Under the pieces are notes generated by a model that had not been told where the DNA came from, did not search any database, and saw only the letters and a program-made list of their open reading frames with translations. DNA of 64,000 bases from contig JANJTC010000003.1 of assembly GCA_024711325.1 (NCBI GenBank), positions 248,001 through 312,000 on the forward strand. Direction: 5' to 3'. The translations under genes were made by a program, and so were the position numbers. This document shows positions 41,993 to 50,600 of this stretch, piece by piece (within the stretch, counting starts at the first letter, position 1; every line of letters starts with the position of its first letter). The DNA comes from Bacteriovoracaceae bacterium (GTDB lineage Bacteria > Bdellovibrionota > Bacteriovoracia > Bacteriovoracales > Bacteriovoracaceae).

Positions 41993-43345
41993 TTAAATTA
42001 TTACGTTCCAGTTATCATCCGGATCAGCTTCAGGATCTCCATAAACATACTTACCTTGGGCAAAAACTAATCCAATTGCACCAATGATGTTCCAAGGTGG
42101 CGGAAGATAGAAAGTTGCTGTTCCTGCTAATGAGAAAGCGAAGTTTGCGTAAGTCTTCCACTTAGGGATTTTTGGGTTCCAGAAATCTTCAAACTTAAGG
42201 ATATAATCCAGTTCTTCTGAGCGAATGTAGCCCGCCTCATAAGCGGCTGCGATTAGGTGAGAATACTCAAGGCCTGTTCCTTTGAAGGCATCTGAGCGCA
42301 TGACTTCTGCCATATCTTTTCTCAGCATCTTAATAGCGGCTCGGTATTGTTCCATGGGAGAGAAAATATAAACTTGTGTTTCCCCATTTGGATCGTCGGT
42401 ATATTGCCAGTTGAGTGTCACAAGACGGGAGTCCATTCTTTTAGCAGTCTTCTCAATAATCTGGGCCAGCATCATCACCTGAGTGCTGTTATAAGTGGCG
42501 TAGAGATTTCCTCTTTGAGTGAGCCCTTGCTTCCTTGAAACATATTCGGCGGTAAAATCATTTGTGGCCTTCAGTTCCGGATTTTTAGTTAACTTATCTT
42601 TAGCGTTGTTAATGACATCAGCATAACGCTTAAAATAGATTGGCCAGGATAGAACTGAACGCTTTCTTAGAATTTCAAGCTTGTTGAAAACCTGAACGCT
42701 AATGATTCCCTTTGTAACCGCTTGGTAGTTTAATTTCTGCATTTGGAAGTAGCGATCTTTTGGACCATTCCACTTTATGTCCTGGGTAATATGATAATAG
42801 GTATCCAGAGAACATTTTTTAATATCATCCGGCCAAGTCTTGACTGGAGCGTATAGTTTTTCCAGATCAACTCCAGAGTTCTGTCGGGTATAGGTATTAC
42901 GTACGTGTCCAGATAATCTGGTCTCTGAAGCTGCAGCTAGCTCAAAGCTGATTTTTGCTGAATCACGCATCAACTTATAAAGAATGTCGTCGATAAAATC
43001 ATGTCTTCTTAGATAAGTGATGAAAGTGACCACTTCTTTCTCTGAGGTGATTATTTCATTCTTAAGTGCATCCATTTGCAATCTGGCAATCAGTCCTACC
43101 TCACAGTTGGTATCAATTCTCTCCATTTCATTGAAGGTTTCAGAGAGTGATTTGACTGCTCTTGCCTTCAGTTCTTCTCCTCCTAATGGATGACCATGAC
43201 TCCACTGATCCACTTGGATTTCATCTTGTTTGGTTAGCTCTCTTGAGAAAGCTTCCTTGTTGTTGGCCAGTAACTTAACATCAAAGGCATTTGCGTTTGC
43301 AATGAGCACTATTGCCCAAACAATCAACACTACAAATTTTTTCAT
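41993..43345 (-). CDS. secreted, mostly helical protein of unknown function
   Basis: The 450-residue product has a signal peptide (KKFVVLIVWAIVLIANANAF). A long helical region follows (LKARAVKSLSETFNEMERI, HVRNTYTRQNSGVDLEKLY, EYSHLIAAAYEAGYIRSEELD). It ends with a hydrophobic glycine/alanine-rich stretch near residues 410-435 (FSLAGTATFYLPPPWNIIGAIG) that may be a membrane segment. No family was recognised. GAGGTG lies 5-6 bases before the ATG. It is upstream of, and probably co-transcribed with, the metalloprotease. Confidence 0.7.
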   Translation of the reverse strand: MKKFVVLIVWAIVLIANANAFDVKLLANNKEAFSRELTKQDEIQVDQWSHGHPLGGEELKARAVKSLSETFNEMERIDTNCEVGLIARLQMDALKNEIITSEKEVVTFITYLRRHDFIDDILYKLMRDSAKISFELAAASETRLSGHVRNTYTRQNSGVDLEKLYAPVKTWPDDIKKCSLDTYYHITQDIKWNGPKDRYFQMQKLNYQAVTKGIISVQVFNKLEILRKRSVLSWPIYFKRYADVINNAKDKLTKNPELKATNDFTAEYVSRKQGLTQRGNLYATYNSTQVMMLAQIIEKTAKRMDSRLVTLNWQYTDDPNGETQVYIFSPMEQYRAAIKMLRKDMAEVMRSDAFKGTGLEYSHLIAAAYEAGYIRSEELDYILKFEDFWNPKIPKWKTYANFAFSLAGTATFYLPPPWNIIGAIGLVFAQGKYVYGDPEADPDDNWNVII

Positions 43346-43519
43346 TTTTCACCTCGCGAAAAGAAATTTGAATGGGTTATGCCTTAGTGGATTGAAAAAA
43401 ATAATTCCGAGAAGCTTCATATTAAGCATCATTTTAAAGAATTTAGGTGCTTCGGAATTATTCAGAGGGTTTTAGTCGGGAACTTTAAGAAGAGCTTAAA
43501 ACTTATTATGCAGTGAACT

Positions 43520-43921
43520 TTAGTTAACAAAACGTTGACGTTCCTCTTCTGTAGGAAGTCTACAGGTTTCTTTCTTTCCAAAAAGCCGATATCGGTTTTC
43601 GGCCACCATGTCATAAACCTTATTCGACAAGGCCCGAGGAAGTATTTTTCCAAGGGTGATAACTTTCCATATGCCTCCAACTTCACTCATCACTTTAATT
43701 ACCGCTTCTGATTTTGTATGTAATTTTCCTTCAGAGAGCAAAACAACCGAATTAAGGTCCTGAGTCATTCCTTGCGGTAGATGTGTTTTAGCGAATTCAC
43801 TCTGAAGTGGTGAGAATAGAAATCTCTTCTTGTGATCTATCGACATGACAAAATCCACAAATCCATTACAGAGTCCACACACGCCATCAAAAAATATAAT
43901 TGGATGATCTTTGGTATTCAT
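43520..43921 (-). CDS. DCC1-like thiol-disulfide oxidoreductase (DUF393)
   Basis: The 133-residue protein contains IIFFDGVCGLCNGFVDFVM (the DGxCxxC motif that names the DCC family, about residues 10-17), FSPLQSEFAKTHL and the C-terminal YDMVAENRYRLFGK. All are features of DUF393. The family is a thioredoxin-like group often fused or adjacent to HTTM proteins, and three HTTM proteins lie 3-12 kb away. The CxxC is intact here, unlike the degenerate version in the HTTM fusion. No Shine-Dalgarno is evident. Last cysteine is in KKETCRLPTEEE. Confidence 0.9.
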   Translation of the reverse strand: MNTKDHPIIFFDGVCGLCNGFVDFVMSIDHKKRFLFSPLQSEFAKTHLPQGMTQDLNSVVLLSEGKLHTKSEAVIKVMSEVGGIWKVITLGKILPRALSNKVYDMVAENRYRLFGKKETCRLPTEEERQRFVN

Positions 43922-44056
43922 TTGTTTTTTTTAATTCTTTTTAAGGGAAAAGTCAGGGCATATGAGTCAATTATGTTCCTTAATTTTAGCCGCGACCTAT
44001 TGTTTATAATCCCATGTACGTTATTATTTAGCATAGCTTAATTCAAAGAAGGCAAT

Positions 44057-44491
44057 ATGTTAGACGACAAAAATAATGAAATTGACCAGGAGCTTTTAGC
44101 TGCCTTTGTGACAGAATCTTTTGAGGTACTGGAAAGCCTTAAAAGTTTGATGGAAAACTTTAAAGGCCCTTTAGATAATTCATGTTTTGAACAGTTTGGC
44201 CAACAAGTAGATCGGATTATGGGTGCCGCCTATACCTTATCCCTTGGCGAGCTTGGTGATCTTGCTAAACTTGGCAAAGAATTAGGTTATAAGTCCAGCC
44301 AGGTTAAAGAAATCGGGAAACTACTAGCCGTTCAAGGCCTGCTTTCCCAATTAATTAAATCAATTGAGACTATCCTGATTGGTTATCAAAAGAATCAAAA
44401 ACCAGTTTCGGAAGATGTTTCGCTTCTTCTGAATCGACTTACTGGTGCCAGCAATCAGTTGGGTGATCTCAGAATATCCGTCAAAGTTTGA
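44057..44491 (+). CDS. Hpt-like helical protein lacking the phospho-histidine
   Basis: The 144-residue protein is all-helical. Its layout resembles a histidine phosphotransfer/CheA-P1 domain: LLAAFVTESFEVLESLKSLMEN, then VDRIMGAAYTLSLGELGDLAKLGKELGYK. In a true Hpt domain this place reads HxxKGxA; here D-R-I-M-G-A-A lacks both the histidine and the lysine. It could be a pseudo-phosphotransfer or dimerisation module. GAAGG lies 4-5 bases before the ATG, and a TATAAT is at 44005-44010. Coupled to the DUF6624 gene downstream. Confidence 0.6.
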   Translation: MLDDKNNEIDQELLAAFVTESFEVLESLKSLMENFKGPLDNSCFEQFGQQVDRIMGAAYTLSLGELGDLAKLGKELGYKSSQVKEIGKLLAVQGLLSQLIKSIETILIGYQKNQKPVSEDVSLLLNRLTGASNQLGDLRISVKV

Positions 44492-44493
44492 TT

Positions 44494-45075
44494 ATGATTG
44501 ATCCAGTCTGGGAAGAAAAACTAAATTTCCTGGTAGATCAAGATCATCAAATGAGGGAGGTACTGCTTCAGCGCGGGATCCTTTCAGATACCTATCATCC
44601 GGAACTCGAAAAGATTCATCTAGTAAACGCCCATAAACTTGCCGCTTTAATTGAAAAAATGGGATTTCCTGTTTTAAGTAATGCCGGAGAAAAAGGCGTT
44701 CGTTTATCGTGGCTTATTATCCAACATGCCATATCCTGGCCGGATTTTATGAGAGAGTCCCTGGTGCAAATGAGGTTAGCAGCTGCCCAAAATGATTATA
44801 TTTTGGAGCTTCTGGCCTATACAGATGACAGGATAGCTTATTTTGAAGGCAGACCCCAGCTCTATGGAACCAATATGGACTGGATAGAAGGGGAGCTTAG
44901 GCCCTCCCCAATTGAAGATATAAGTCGTCTAGATGCCAGAAGAAAATCTTTAGGGCTTCCACCTGTTTTGCAAACACCATTTTTTCCTACAATAGAACGG
45001 CCCCCAAAAGATCCAGTCAAAAAGAAACGGGAATTTGAGGCTTGGCTCATTCGCGTCGGCTGGAGAAATCCATAA
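44494..45075 (+). CDS. DUF6624 family protein
   Basis: The 193-residue protein has the conserved blocks of DUF6624: VNAHKLAALIEKMGFPVLSNAGEKG, RLSWLIIQHAISWPDFM, and LAYTDDRIAYFEGRPQLYGTN near residue 130. No activity is known for the family. ATG at 44494 is preferred over TTG 44488; it lies 2 bases after the stop of the Hpt-like gene, so translation is coupled. Confidence 0.8.
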   Translation: MIDPVWEEKLNFLVDQDHQMREVLLQRGILSDTYHPELEKIHLVNAHKLAALIEKMGFPVLSNAGEKGVRLSWLIIQHAISWPDFMRESLVQMRLAAAQNDYILELLAYTDDRIAYFEGRPQLYGTNMDWIEGELRPSPIEDISRLDARRKSLGLPPVLQTPFFPTIERPPKDPVKKKREFEAWLIRVGWRNP

Positions 45076-45151
45076 CTCTTTGATTTCTTAGCTCTGTATT
45101 TTTTACTTCGCTTGCTTCGCACGATCCAAAGAATGCTATATTCCATAACCT

Positions 45152-46798
45152 ATGAAATGCATCTATTTATTACTGGCGATAATCTTTAGCCCTTATTCTT
45201 TGGCAAAAATCCAACAGGATATTGTCTTTAAAACGCGATTTGATCTGGAATCTTCCGAGGCATTTATAGATCAGCTTCGTATCTTTCTTGAAAATAATAA
45301 TTTTGGTGATCCCTATTCTCAAAAGTTTTCCAGGCCCGTTATCATTGATCTTGCAAAAGCTATCGGTGATACACCTATCAGTACTCAGAGATGGGTTAAT
45401 GATTTGCAAAATATATTAAAGATTCGGATTTTTGAATCCAATTACCGCTTAGTGATTGAAAATTTAGGGTATTCAGTTCAGCATTTTAATTCAGAATTTA
45501 AACCTGGAAAGTCATTTGAAGATCGGGTTGAATATGTCACGGTCAATTATGTTAAGGGCCTGCACCTCTTCGCCGAAAAGCTGGCATTTGAAGTTGAATT
45601 AAAACAAAATAATTCTCCTCAACCGATCATCTTTGAAGTTGAAATCCTGGAACCTGAATTTTTAGTCGATCCAGAGGTTACGGCCGAGACATCAATGGGA
45701 TGGTCAACGGCCATTCTGCCGGAAAATATTCTTCTCTCTTTAGAATCAGTCGATATCAGAAAGATTATGGAAGCCGTGGTAAGAAATCCGGATTTAATTA
45801 ATCTTCGATATTCCGATATCATCATTCCGGAAGTTTCAGTAAGAGTGGGCCATAAAACCGTAACTTTTGATAAAAAGAAAATCAAAGCATTCCTGATGGG
45901 CCGACAAGATGAATTGAAACGTGGGGTTCTTGATTTACTGAACGTAAAGATGAATGACCGGTTTTCAAACGTGATTAAAAATAATACAAAGCGACTTCTT
46001 TTGCCACGAACTCTAAACCTTAAGAGCGAAGTCAGTGGTATGCTGGACCTTCAAAAGATGGAAGTCAATAATACCGGTATCGTACAATTTGATATTGATG
46101 GGCTTTTTTGTGACCCTAACAATATACTGACGGCTTGTTCGGATAATGAAATTCTGGCAAAGAAAAGACGGACGATTACATTTAATGACTATGAAAGATC
46201 CTTACGAGGAATGAACCGTAGTCTCATTGAACGACAAACGAATCTTTCTTTAAGTGTAAGTGAAAATTTTCTCAATCAAATGGTTGAAGCAACGATTAAG
46301 ACAGGCCTTTGGGATGGGCCTTTACAAGAAAAAAATCTGCGCTTAGGTCCTGAGAAGGCTTTCGTTCTGGCCGATCAAAAGGGAGAGCTATTTTCTTTAT
46401 ATATGGATGTAATCCATAAACTTCCTAGAAGCCAGAGAATCCTGGTGGGGCGTTCAGAACTCAGATTCCCTATCAAATTCATGATTGCTTTAAAAATAGA
46501 AGAAGTTGCTGGGATCCCGCATTTCTTCATAAAAGTAAAGGAAGTCGCCACTGACCATGAACTATTATTGGAAGGTATACCGGAGTATGGTTTACCCTCA
46601 ATCTTGAAAGAAGTCCGTTTCAGGAATAAAGTCCTCAAAACGATCATGAATGATGTTAATTCATTTAAAGAGAAGATTTTGGTCGATTTTGAACTAAAAG
46701 ACCTCAAAGGAACCTACTTGCATGACCTGAAGTTTCAATCAGATGGTCTGGGTAGAGGATCAGCCACAATTGGTTTTAAAAATAAGGGAATAAAATGA
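45152..46798 (+). CDS. large secreted protein, possibly a lipid-binding (TULIP-like) fold
   Basis: The 548-residue product has a signal peptide (MKCIYLLLAIIFSPYSLAK) and no membrane segment. Long amphipathic strands and helices follow; LSVSENFLNQMVEATIKTGLW is reminiscent of bactericidal-permeability (TULIP) domains, where similar helices line a lipid tunnel. It also has DIDGLFCDPNNILTACSDNE with two cysteines. This resemblance is weak and only by eye. It overlaps the next small secreted gene by four bases. An extended -10 (TGCTATATT) ends 9 bases before the ATG. Confidence 0.5.
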   Translation: MKCIYLLLAIIFSPYSLAKIQQDIVFKTRFDLESSEAFIDQLRIFLENNNFGDPYSQKFSRPVIIDLAKAIGDTPISTQRWVNDLQNILKIRIFESNYRLVIENLGYSVQHFNSEFKPGKSFEDRVEYVTVNYVKGLHLFAEKLAFEVELKQNNSPQPIIFEVEILEPEFLVDPEVTAETSMGWSTAILPENILLSLESVDIRKIMEAVVRNPDLINLRYSDIIIPEVSVRVGHKTVTFDKKKIKAFLMGRQDELKRGVLDLLNVKMNDRFSNVIKNNTKRLLLPRTLNLKSEVSGMLDLQKMEVNNTGIVQFDIDGLFCDPNNILTACSDNEILAKKRRTITFNDYERSLRGMNRSLIERQTNLSLSVSENFLNQMVEATIKTGLWDGPLQEKNLRLGPEKAFVLADQKGELFSLYMDVIHKLPRSQRILVGRSELRFPIKFMIALKIEEVAGIPHFFIKVKEVATDHELLLEGIPEYGLPSILKEVRFRNKVLKTIMNDVNSFKEKILVDFELKDLKGTYLHDLKFQSDGLGRGSATIGFKNKGIK

Positions 46799-47097
46799 AA
46801 ACGCTATTATTTACACTAACTCTGTTCTTCTCAGCCTCAGCTTTTTCTGCCACTAGAATACAATGTGATGCCGAAGGGAATCGTTTTATTATTGAGAGTT
46901 CATCTTCTTCCGATTTAAGGGTCACGTTTAAGAATGAAACTGTCCGTGCTGACGGTTATCTTGGCAGTGATGAAGTGGATTTGGTGGCGAGATTTAACTC
47001 AATCGGTGAGATGACCCTGTTTGCCAAAGTAGGGAAAGTTTCTTCTGATAGTTATATCTTTATGATGGGCCGAAAATTATCAGTGGTCTGCCGTTAA
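46795..47097 (+). CDS. small secreted beta-rich protein
   Basis: The 100-residue product has a signal peptide (LLFTLTLFFSASAFSA), then TRIQCDAEGNRFIIESSSSSDL and alternating strands, and ends SVVCR. The two cysteines, near the mature N-terminus and the C-terminus, probably pair. It starts inside the stop region of the 45152 gene (ATGA-type overlap), so the two should act together. No family was recognised. Confidence 0.65.
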   Translation: MKTLLFTLTLFFSASAFSATRIQCDAEGNRFIIESSSSSDLRVTFKNETVRADGYLGSDEVDLVARFNSIGEMTLFAKVGKVSSDSYIFMMGRKLSVVCR

Positions 47098-47152
47098 TTT
47101 GATTCACTAACTTCTCCTCGTCGATTAAACTAAGCGGGTTAAAGGAGATTCT

Positions 47153-48373
47153 ATGACCCGTATTACCGTTTTACCCGCAGAGCAATTGGCCGAGCTTAAG
47201 AGGGGAGCTTTTGAAATTCTTCCAGAGGAAGAGTTATTAAAAAAACTTACGAAGTCATATGAAAAACAAAAACCGCTAATCGTAAAATTCGGGGCGGATC
47301 CTTCCAGACCGGATATTCACCTGGGTCATACTGTGGTCTTGCAGAAACTGCGTTTGCTCCAGGATTTTGGCCATGAGATTTATTTTCTTATTGGTGACTA
47401 TACTGCCCAGATCGGTGATCCAACCGGGAAAAATAAGACTCGCCCGATACTGACCGCTGAAGATGTTTTGGAAAATGCCAAAACTTATCAGGAGCAAGTT
47501 GGAAAAATCCTGGATATGTCGAAAACTAATGTGGTTTTTAATAAGGACTGGCTAGGAAAGTTCTCTGGATTGGATATGATCCAATTGATGAGCAAGGCAA
47601 CTGTTGGTGCTATTTTACAAAGAGATGATTTCTCCAAACGCTATACAAATTCAGAGGCGATTTACCTTCATGAGATGGTTTATCCGGTTTTGCAAGGATA
47701 TGACTCTGTTCATTTGAAAGCTGACCTTGAGCTAGGTGGAACTGATCAGACCTTCAATCTTATGATGGGTCGACAATTACAGTATGCTTATAATCAAGAA
47801 GCCCAATGTATACTCACAATGCCTTTGATTGAGGGGACTGATGGAGTTAACAAAATGTCCAAGTCGATGGATAACTACATCGCCTTGACTGATACTCCGA
47901 CCAATATGTTTGGTAAATTGATGTCGATCTCTGATGACCTCATGAAAAAATACTATCTTCTGCTTTGCCGTAAACCTGCGGTAGAAGTTGATGCCATGAT
48001 CACTGGTCTAACCGTTGGCACTATCCATCCAATGGAAGCGAAGAAGGCCCTTGCCTCTGAAATTACCGGCTACTATCACGGTGAAGCCGCGGGTCGTGAA
48101 GAGCGTGAAAAATTTGAGGCCCGTTTTTCCAAAAAGCAGGTACCGGATGATATTCAAACTATCGCACGTCCTGCTGGTACAGTTGCCTTGTTGGATTTTT
48201 TCCTGGAGTTGGGCCTTATTAAGTCTAAATCAGATGGAAGAAGACTCATTCAACAAAATGCTGTGAAAGTAAATTTTGAAAATCATTCGACTGACACTTT
48301 GAATCTCGAGAAAGGTCAGGAGTTGATATTAAAAATTGGTAAGCTTCGAATGGTTAAACTAATCGGCGAGTAA
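47153..48373 (+). CDS. tyrS: tyrosyl-tRNA synthetase
   Basis: The 406-residue class I synthetase shows [19 protein letters not shown] (HIGH motif as HLGH), [18 protein letters not shown] and [16 protein letters not shown] (KMSKS). A C-terminal S4 RNA-binding domain follows ([19 protein letters not shown]). It charges tRNA-Tyr. AAAGGAG precedes the ATG. Length suits the TyrZ-like group with the short S4 tail. It is convergent with deoC, and a hairpin spans both stop codons. Confidence 0.97.
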   Translation: MTRITVLPAEQLAELKRGAFEILPEEELLKKLTKSYEKQKPLIVKFGADPSRPDIHLGHTVVLQKLRLLQDFGHEIYFLIGDYTAQIGDPTGKNKTRPILTAEDVLENAKTYQEQVGKILDMSKTNVVFNKDWLGKFSGLDMIQLMSKATVGAILQRDDFSKRYTNSEAIYLHEMVYPVLQGYDSVHLKADLELGGTDQTFNLMMGRQLQYAYNQEAQCILTMPLIEGTDGVNKMSKSMDNYIALTDTPTNMFGKLMSISDDLMKKYYLLLCRKPAVEVDAMITGLTVGTIHPMEAKKALASEITGYYHGEAAGREEREKFEARFSKKQVPDDIQTIARPAGTVALLDFFLELGLIKSKSDGRRLIQQNAVKVNFENHSTDTLNLEKGQELILKIGKLRMVKLIGE

Positions 48374-48387
48374 TTAATAACTCGCCG
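48364..48387. terminator. shared hairpin over the tyrS and deoC stop codons
   Basis: CGGCGAGT (48364-48371) and ACTCGCCG (48380-48387) form a perfect 8-base-pair stem around the two convergent stop codons. Neither strand has a following T-run, so it would be a weak bidirectional terminator. Confidence 0.4.
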
Positions 48388-49039
48388 AAGAAGCAAGACC
48401 CTTAACGATTTCCACTCCTGCACTAGTACCTAGACGAGTTGCACCCGCTTCGATCATTTTTCTAGCGGCTTCTGCGTCCCGGATTCCACCGCTGGCCTTT
48501 ACACCCATTTCGCCAACAATAGACCGCATAAGTCTCACATCTTCCAGAGTTGCTCCTCCAGTAGAGAAGCCGGTTGAAGTCTTAACAAAATCAACCTGGG
48601 CCTTTATGGCCAGTTCACAGGACTTTATTTTTTCTTCTTGAGTGAGAAGACAAGTTTCCAGGATGACTTTTAAAAGTCCGCCTTGCTGATGAACAACTTG
48701 AGACAATGAGGACATATCATCAAGTACATACTGCCATTCACCAGATTTAATCGCTGATAGGTTAATGACCATATCAATTTCTTTTGCACCTTCTGCCATG
48801 GCCTTCATTGCCTCAAAGCGTTTAGTTTCCATGGTTGATGCCCCAAGTGGAAATCCGACGACAGTACAAACTTTGACAGAGCTGCCATTAAGAAGGGCAA
48901 CTGCTTTTTTGACGTAATATGAGTTTACACAGACTGAGAAGAAATCATATTCCCGAGCTTCACTGCAAAGGGTTTCGATTTGCTTAAGATTGGTATCTGC
49001 TTTTAATGCAGTATGATCAATGTACTTATTAATATTCAT
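48374..49039 (-). CDS. deoC: deoxyribose-phosphate aldolase
   Basis: The 221-residue protein shows [49 protein letters not shown], and [20 protein letters not shown], where the lysine of FVKTSTGF forms the Schiff base. [19 protein letters not shown] follows. It cleaves 2-deoxyribose-5-phosphate to glyceraldehyde-3-phosphate and acetaldehyde in nucleoside salvage. ATG at 49039 is chosen: GAAGG lies 7 bases upstream, and the start sits just after the stop of the upstream GST gene. Length is normal. Confidence 0.95.
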   Translation of the reverse strand: MNINKYIDHTALKADTNLKQIETLCSEAREYDFFSVCVNSYYVKKAVALLNGSSVKVCTVVGFPLGASTMETKRFEAMKAMAEGAKEIDMVINLSAIKSGEWQYVLDDMSSLSQVVHQQGGLLKVILETCLLTQEEKIKSCELAIKAQVDFVKTSTGFSTGGATLEDVRLMRSIVGEMGVKASGGIRDAEAARKMIEAGATRLGTSAGVEIVKGLASSASY

Positions 49040-49040
49040 G

Positions 49041-49622
49041 TTAAACCTTCGGTATGGCCGTTTGTTGTACAATGGCCTTATTTTTATAATGATCTAAAAA
49101 GTTGATGCATTCAGGTCGTAAATCCAAATTGAGTATGCCTCTGTATACGCCCCAATCTAGAAAAGAGTAAAGAGTCATTGTGATAAAGTTCCAATCATTC
49201 AGGGCGGGACCATCGATATGAGATTTAAGAAAATCTAAAACCGAATCAAGTCTTTCCTTCTGACGGTTCACAAACATGTAGGGTTCATCAATTTTCATGC
49301 CTGATCTTTTCATCAGCAGTAGGTTGACACCAGAATTCAAGGCTCCTTCGATGATGGTGAGCTGATTTTCTTCCTCCCAGCTTAATTCCTGAAACTTATG
49401 TATCTTATTGAGGTAGTTAAAAATATGACGAGAATCAAGGATTCTGCGTTCTTCATGGATTAACACTGGAACCTGGTTAACAGGATTGTACTTATTTAAG
49501 GTCAAGGCATCAGCAGTTTCAAAAATATTGAGTTCCTTAAAATCAAAGGGAATGTTCTCCATGACCATACGAATACGGCGGACAAAGGGTGAGGTTTGAG
49601 AACCAAGTAACGTATAATTCAT
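49041..49622 (-). CDS. glutathione S-transferase family protein
   Basis: The 193-residue protein has the thioredoxin-like N-terminal GST domain: [20 protein letters not shown] with SPFVRR as the glutathione site, [26 protein letters not shown] with the cis-proline VPVL, and the Asp-Ser turn. A helical C-terminal domain follows. Substrates are unknown. It is the first gene of a pair with deoC (1-base gap); CGGAG precedes the ATG. Confidence 0.88.
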   Translation of the reverse strand: MNYTLLGSQTSPFVRRIRMVMENIPFDFKELNIFETADALTLNKYNPVNQVPVLIHEERRILDSRHIFNYLNKIHKFQELSWEEENQLTIIEGALNSGVNLLLMKRSGMKIDEPYMFVNRQKERLDSVLDFLKSHIDGPALNDWNFITMTLYSFLDWGVYRGILNLDLRPECINFLDHYKNKAIVQQTAIPKV

Positions 49623-49742
49623 ATCAACTCCGGGATGGAATTATTCTAAAAGCTGGTCTATCTAATTTACAAGGAGTGTTTAAAGATTTGACACTTTTCA
49701 GGGAATCGCTTGAAAAACTTACACCTGAAACCTTGCAACTAA

Positions 49743-49766
49743 CCAAAAAGACACTAGTCTTTTTGG
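49743..49766. repeat. perfect 24-base inverted repeat upstream of lipoprotein gene
   Basis: CCAAAAAGAC-ACTA-GTCTTTTTGG, a 10-base-pair perfect stem with a four-base loop. It lies 55 bases before the 49821 gene. It has no T-run after the stem on the plus strand, so it may be an operator or leader hairpin. Confidence 0.5.
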
Positions 49767-49820
49767 CATGCTTCTTGGATGTAGAGAGTCAAACAATTGG
49801 TTCCTTACAAGGGGTAAATT

Positions 49821-50447
49821 ATGAAAGCATCTATTTTCAAGATTCTGTTATGTGCTTCACTTGCAGTTTTTGCCGTAGGATGCGGTAAAGATAATAAGAG
49901 TAGTGGCGGGGGCACCGGCCCAATTCCTGCAGTTAATACTAATCCATATACTGGCACGGTACCAGCATCCAGTCAGCAGGCACTTAATAATTTCCAAGCC
50001 TGGTATAACTCTAATAATGAAGGGCAGTTTCCGGGAATTGGACAAAAAACTGAAGTCAGAAAAATTACCACTTATAGTCAAACTGATGGTTGTGAACAAA
50101 AACCTATTTCTGTTTTTGGAGTGAATCTAGGTAATCTTAATTACTGTTTTAATTCTTCATCTCAGTCAAATTCAACTGAAGTTTCCAGAGTGGTGAATGT
50201 GCTTGTCAACCAAACCAAGTCACAAAATCCTAACCTTGCGGCGGCTTATTCAGGTGCTGGTATGACTCTGGCCAATGTGATCCAAGGTCAAGGTCAAAAT
50301 GGAGCGTACTATCAGTTGGAGTATGCGAAGAGTAATGGTCACCGAGTAGTCTACACGATTGATACTGGAATTCATTCGGCCTTTAATCCGGTTCAGATCA
50401 CTAATTCAGAAGCTCGCACATTTGAAGAAATAATACGCATTCAATAA
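49821..50447 (+). CDS. lipoprotein, function unknown
   Basis: The 208-residue product has a lipoprotein signal (ASLAVFAVGC, lipidated Cys near residue 21), then KDNKSSGGGTGPIP as a flexible linker. One compact domain follows with NNFQAWYNSNNEGQFPGIGQ and a pair of cysteines (DGCEQKPI and LNYCFNSS). No family was recognised. AAGGGG lies 7 bases before the ATG. A strong terminator follows 11 bases after the stop. Confidence 0.78.
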   Translation: MKASIFKILLCASLAVFAVGCGKDNKSSGGGTGPIPAVNTNPYTGTVPASSQQALNNFQAWYNSNNEGQFPGIGQKTEVRKITTYSQTDGCEQKPISVFGVNLGNLNYCFNSSSQSNSTEVSRVVNVLVNQTKSQNPNLAAAYSGAGMTLANVIQGQGQNGAYYQLEYAKSNGHRVVYTIDTGIHSAFNPVQITNSEARTFEEIIRIQ

Positions 50448-50458
50448 TACCTGCTTTC

Positions 50459-50482
50459 AGGGCAGCTCCGGCTGCCCTTTTT
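50459..50482 (+). terminator. terminator after lipoprotein gene
   Basis: AGGGCAGC / GCTGCCCT with a TCCG tetraloop, followed by TTTTTAA. Confidence 0.92.
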
Positions 50483-50600
50483 AATTCAGCGTTTCAGTCA
50501 ACTTCTCACCACTTTTTCTCATCTAACCCTTCAAAAAAATCAGTTCTAAGGTATCCTTATAGGAAATAATTATCATCTCATCCAGGACAAGGAAGTACCT

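Noticed and set aside
49589..49888. 99-codon plus-strand frame overlapping the GST start and the lipoprotein start
   Set aside because: It overlaps two well-supported genes at both ends and has no ribosome site; the lipoprotein start and signal are clear.
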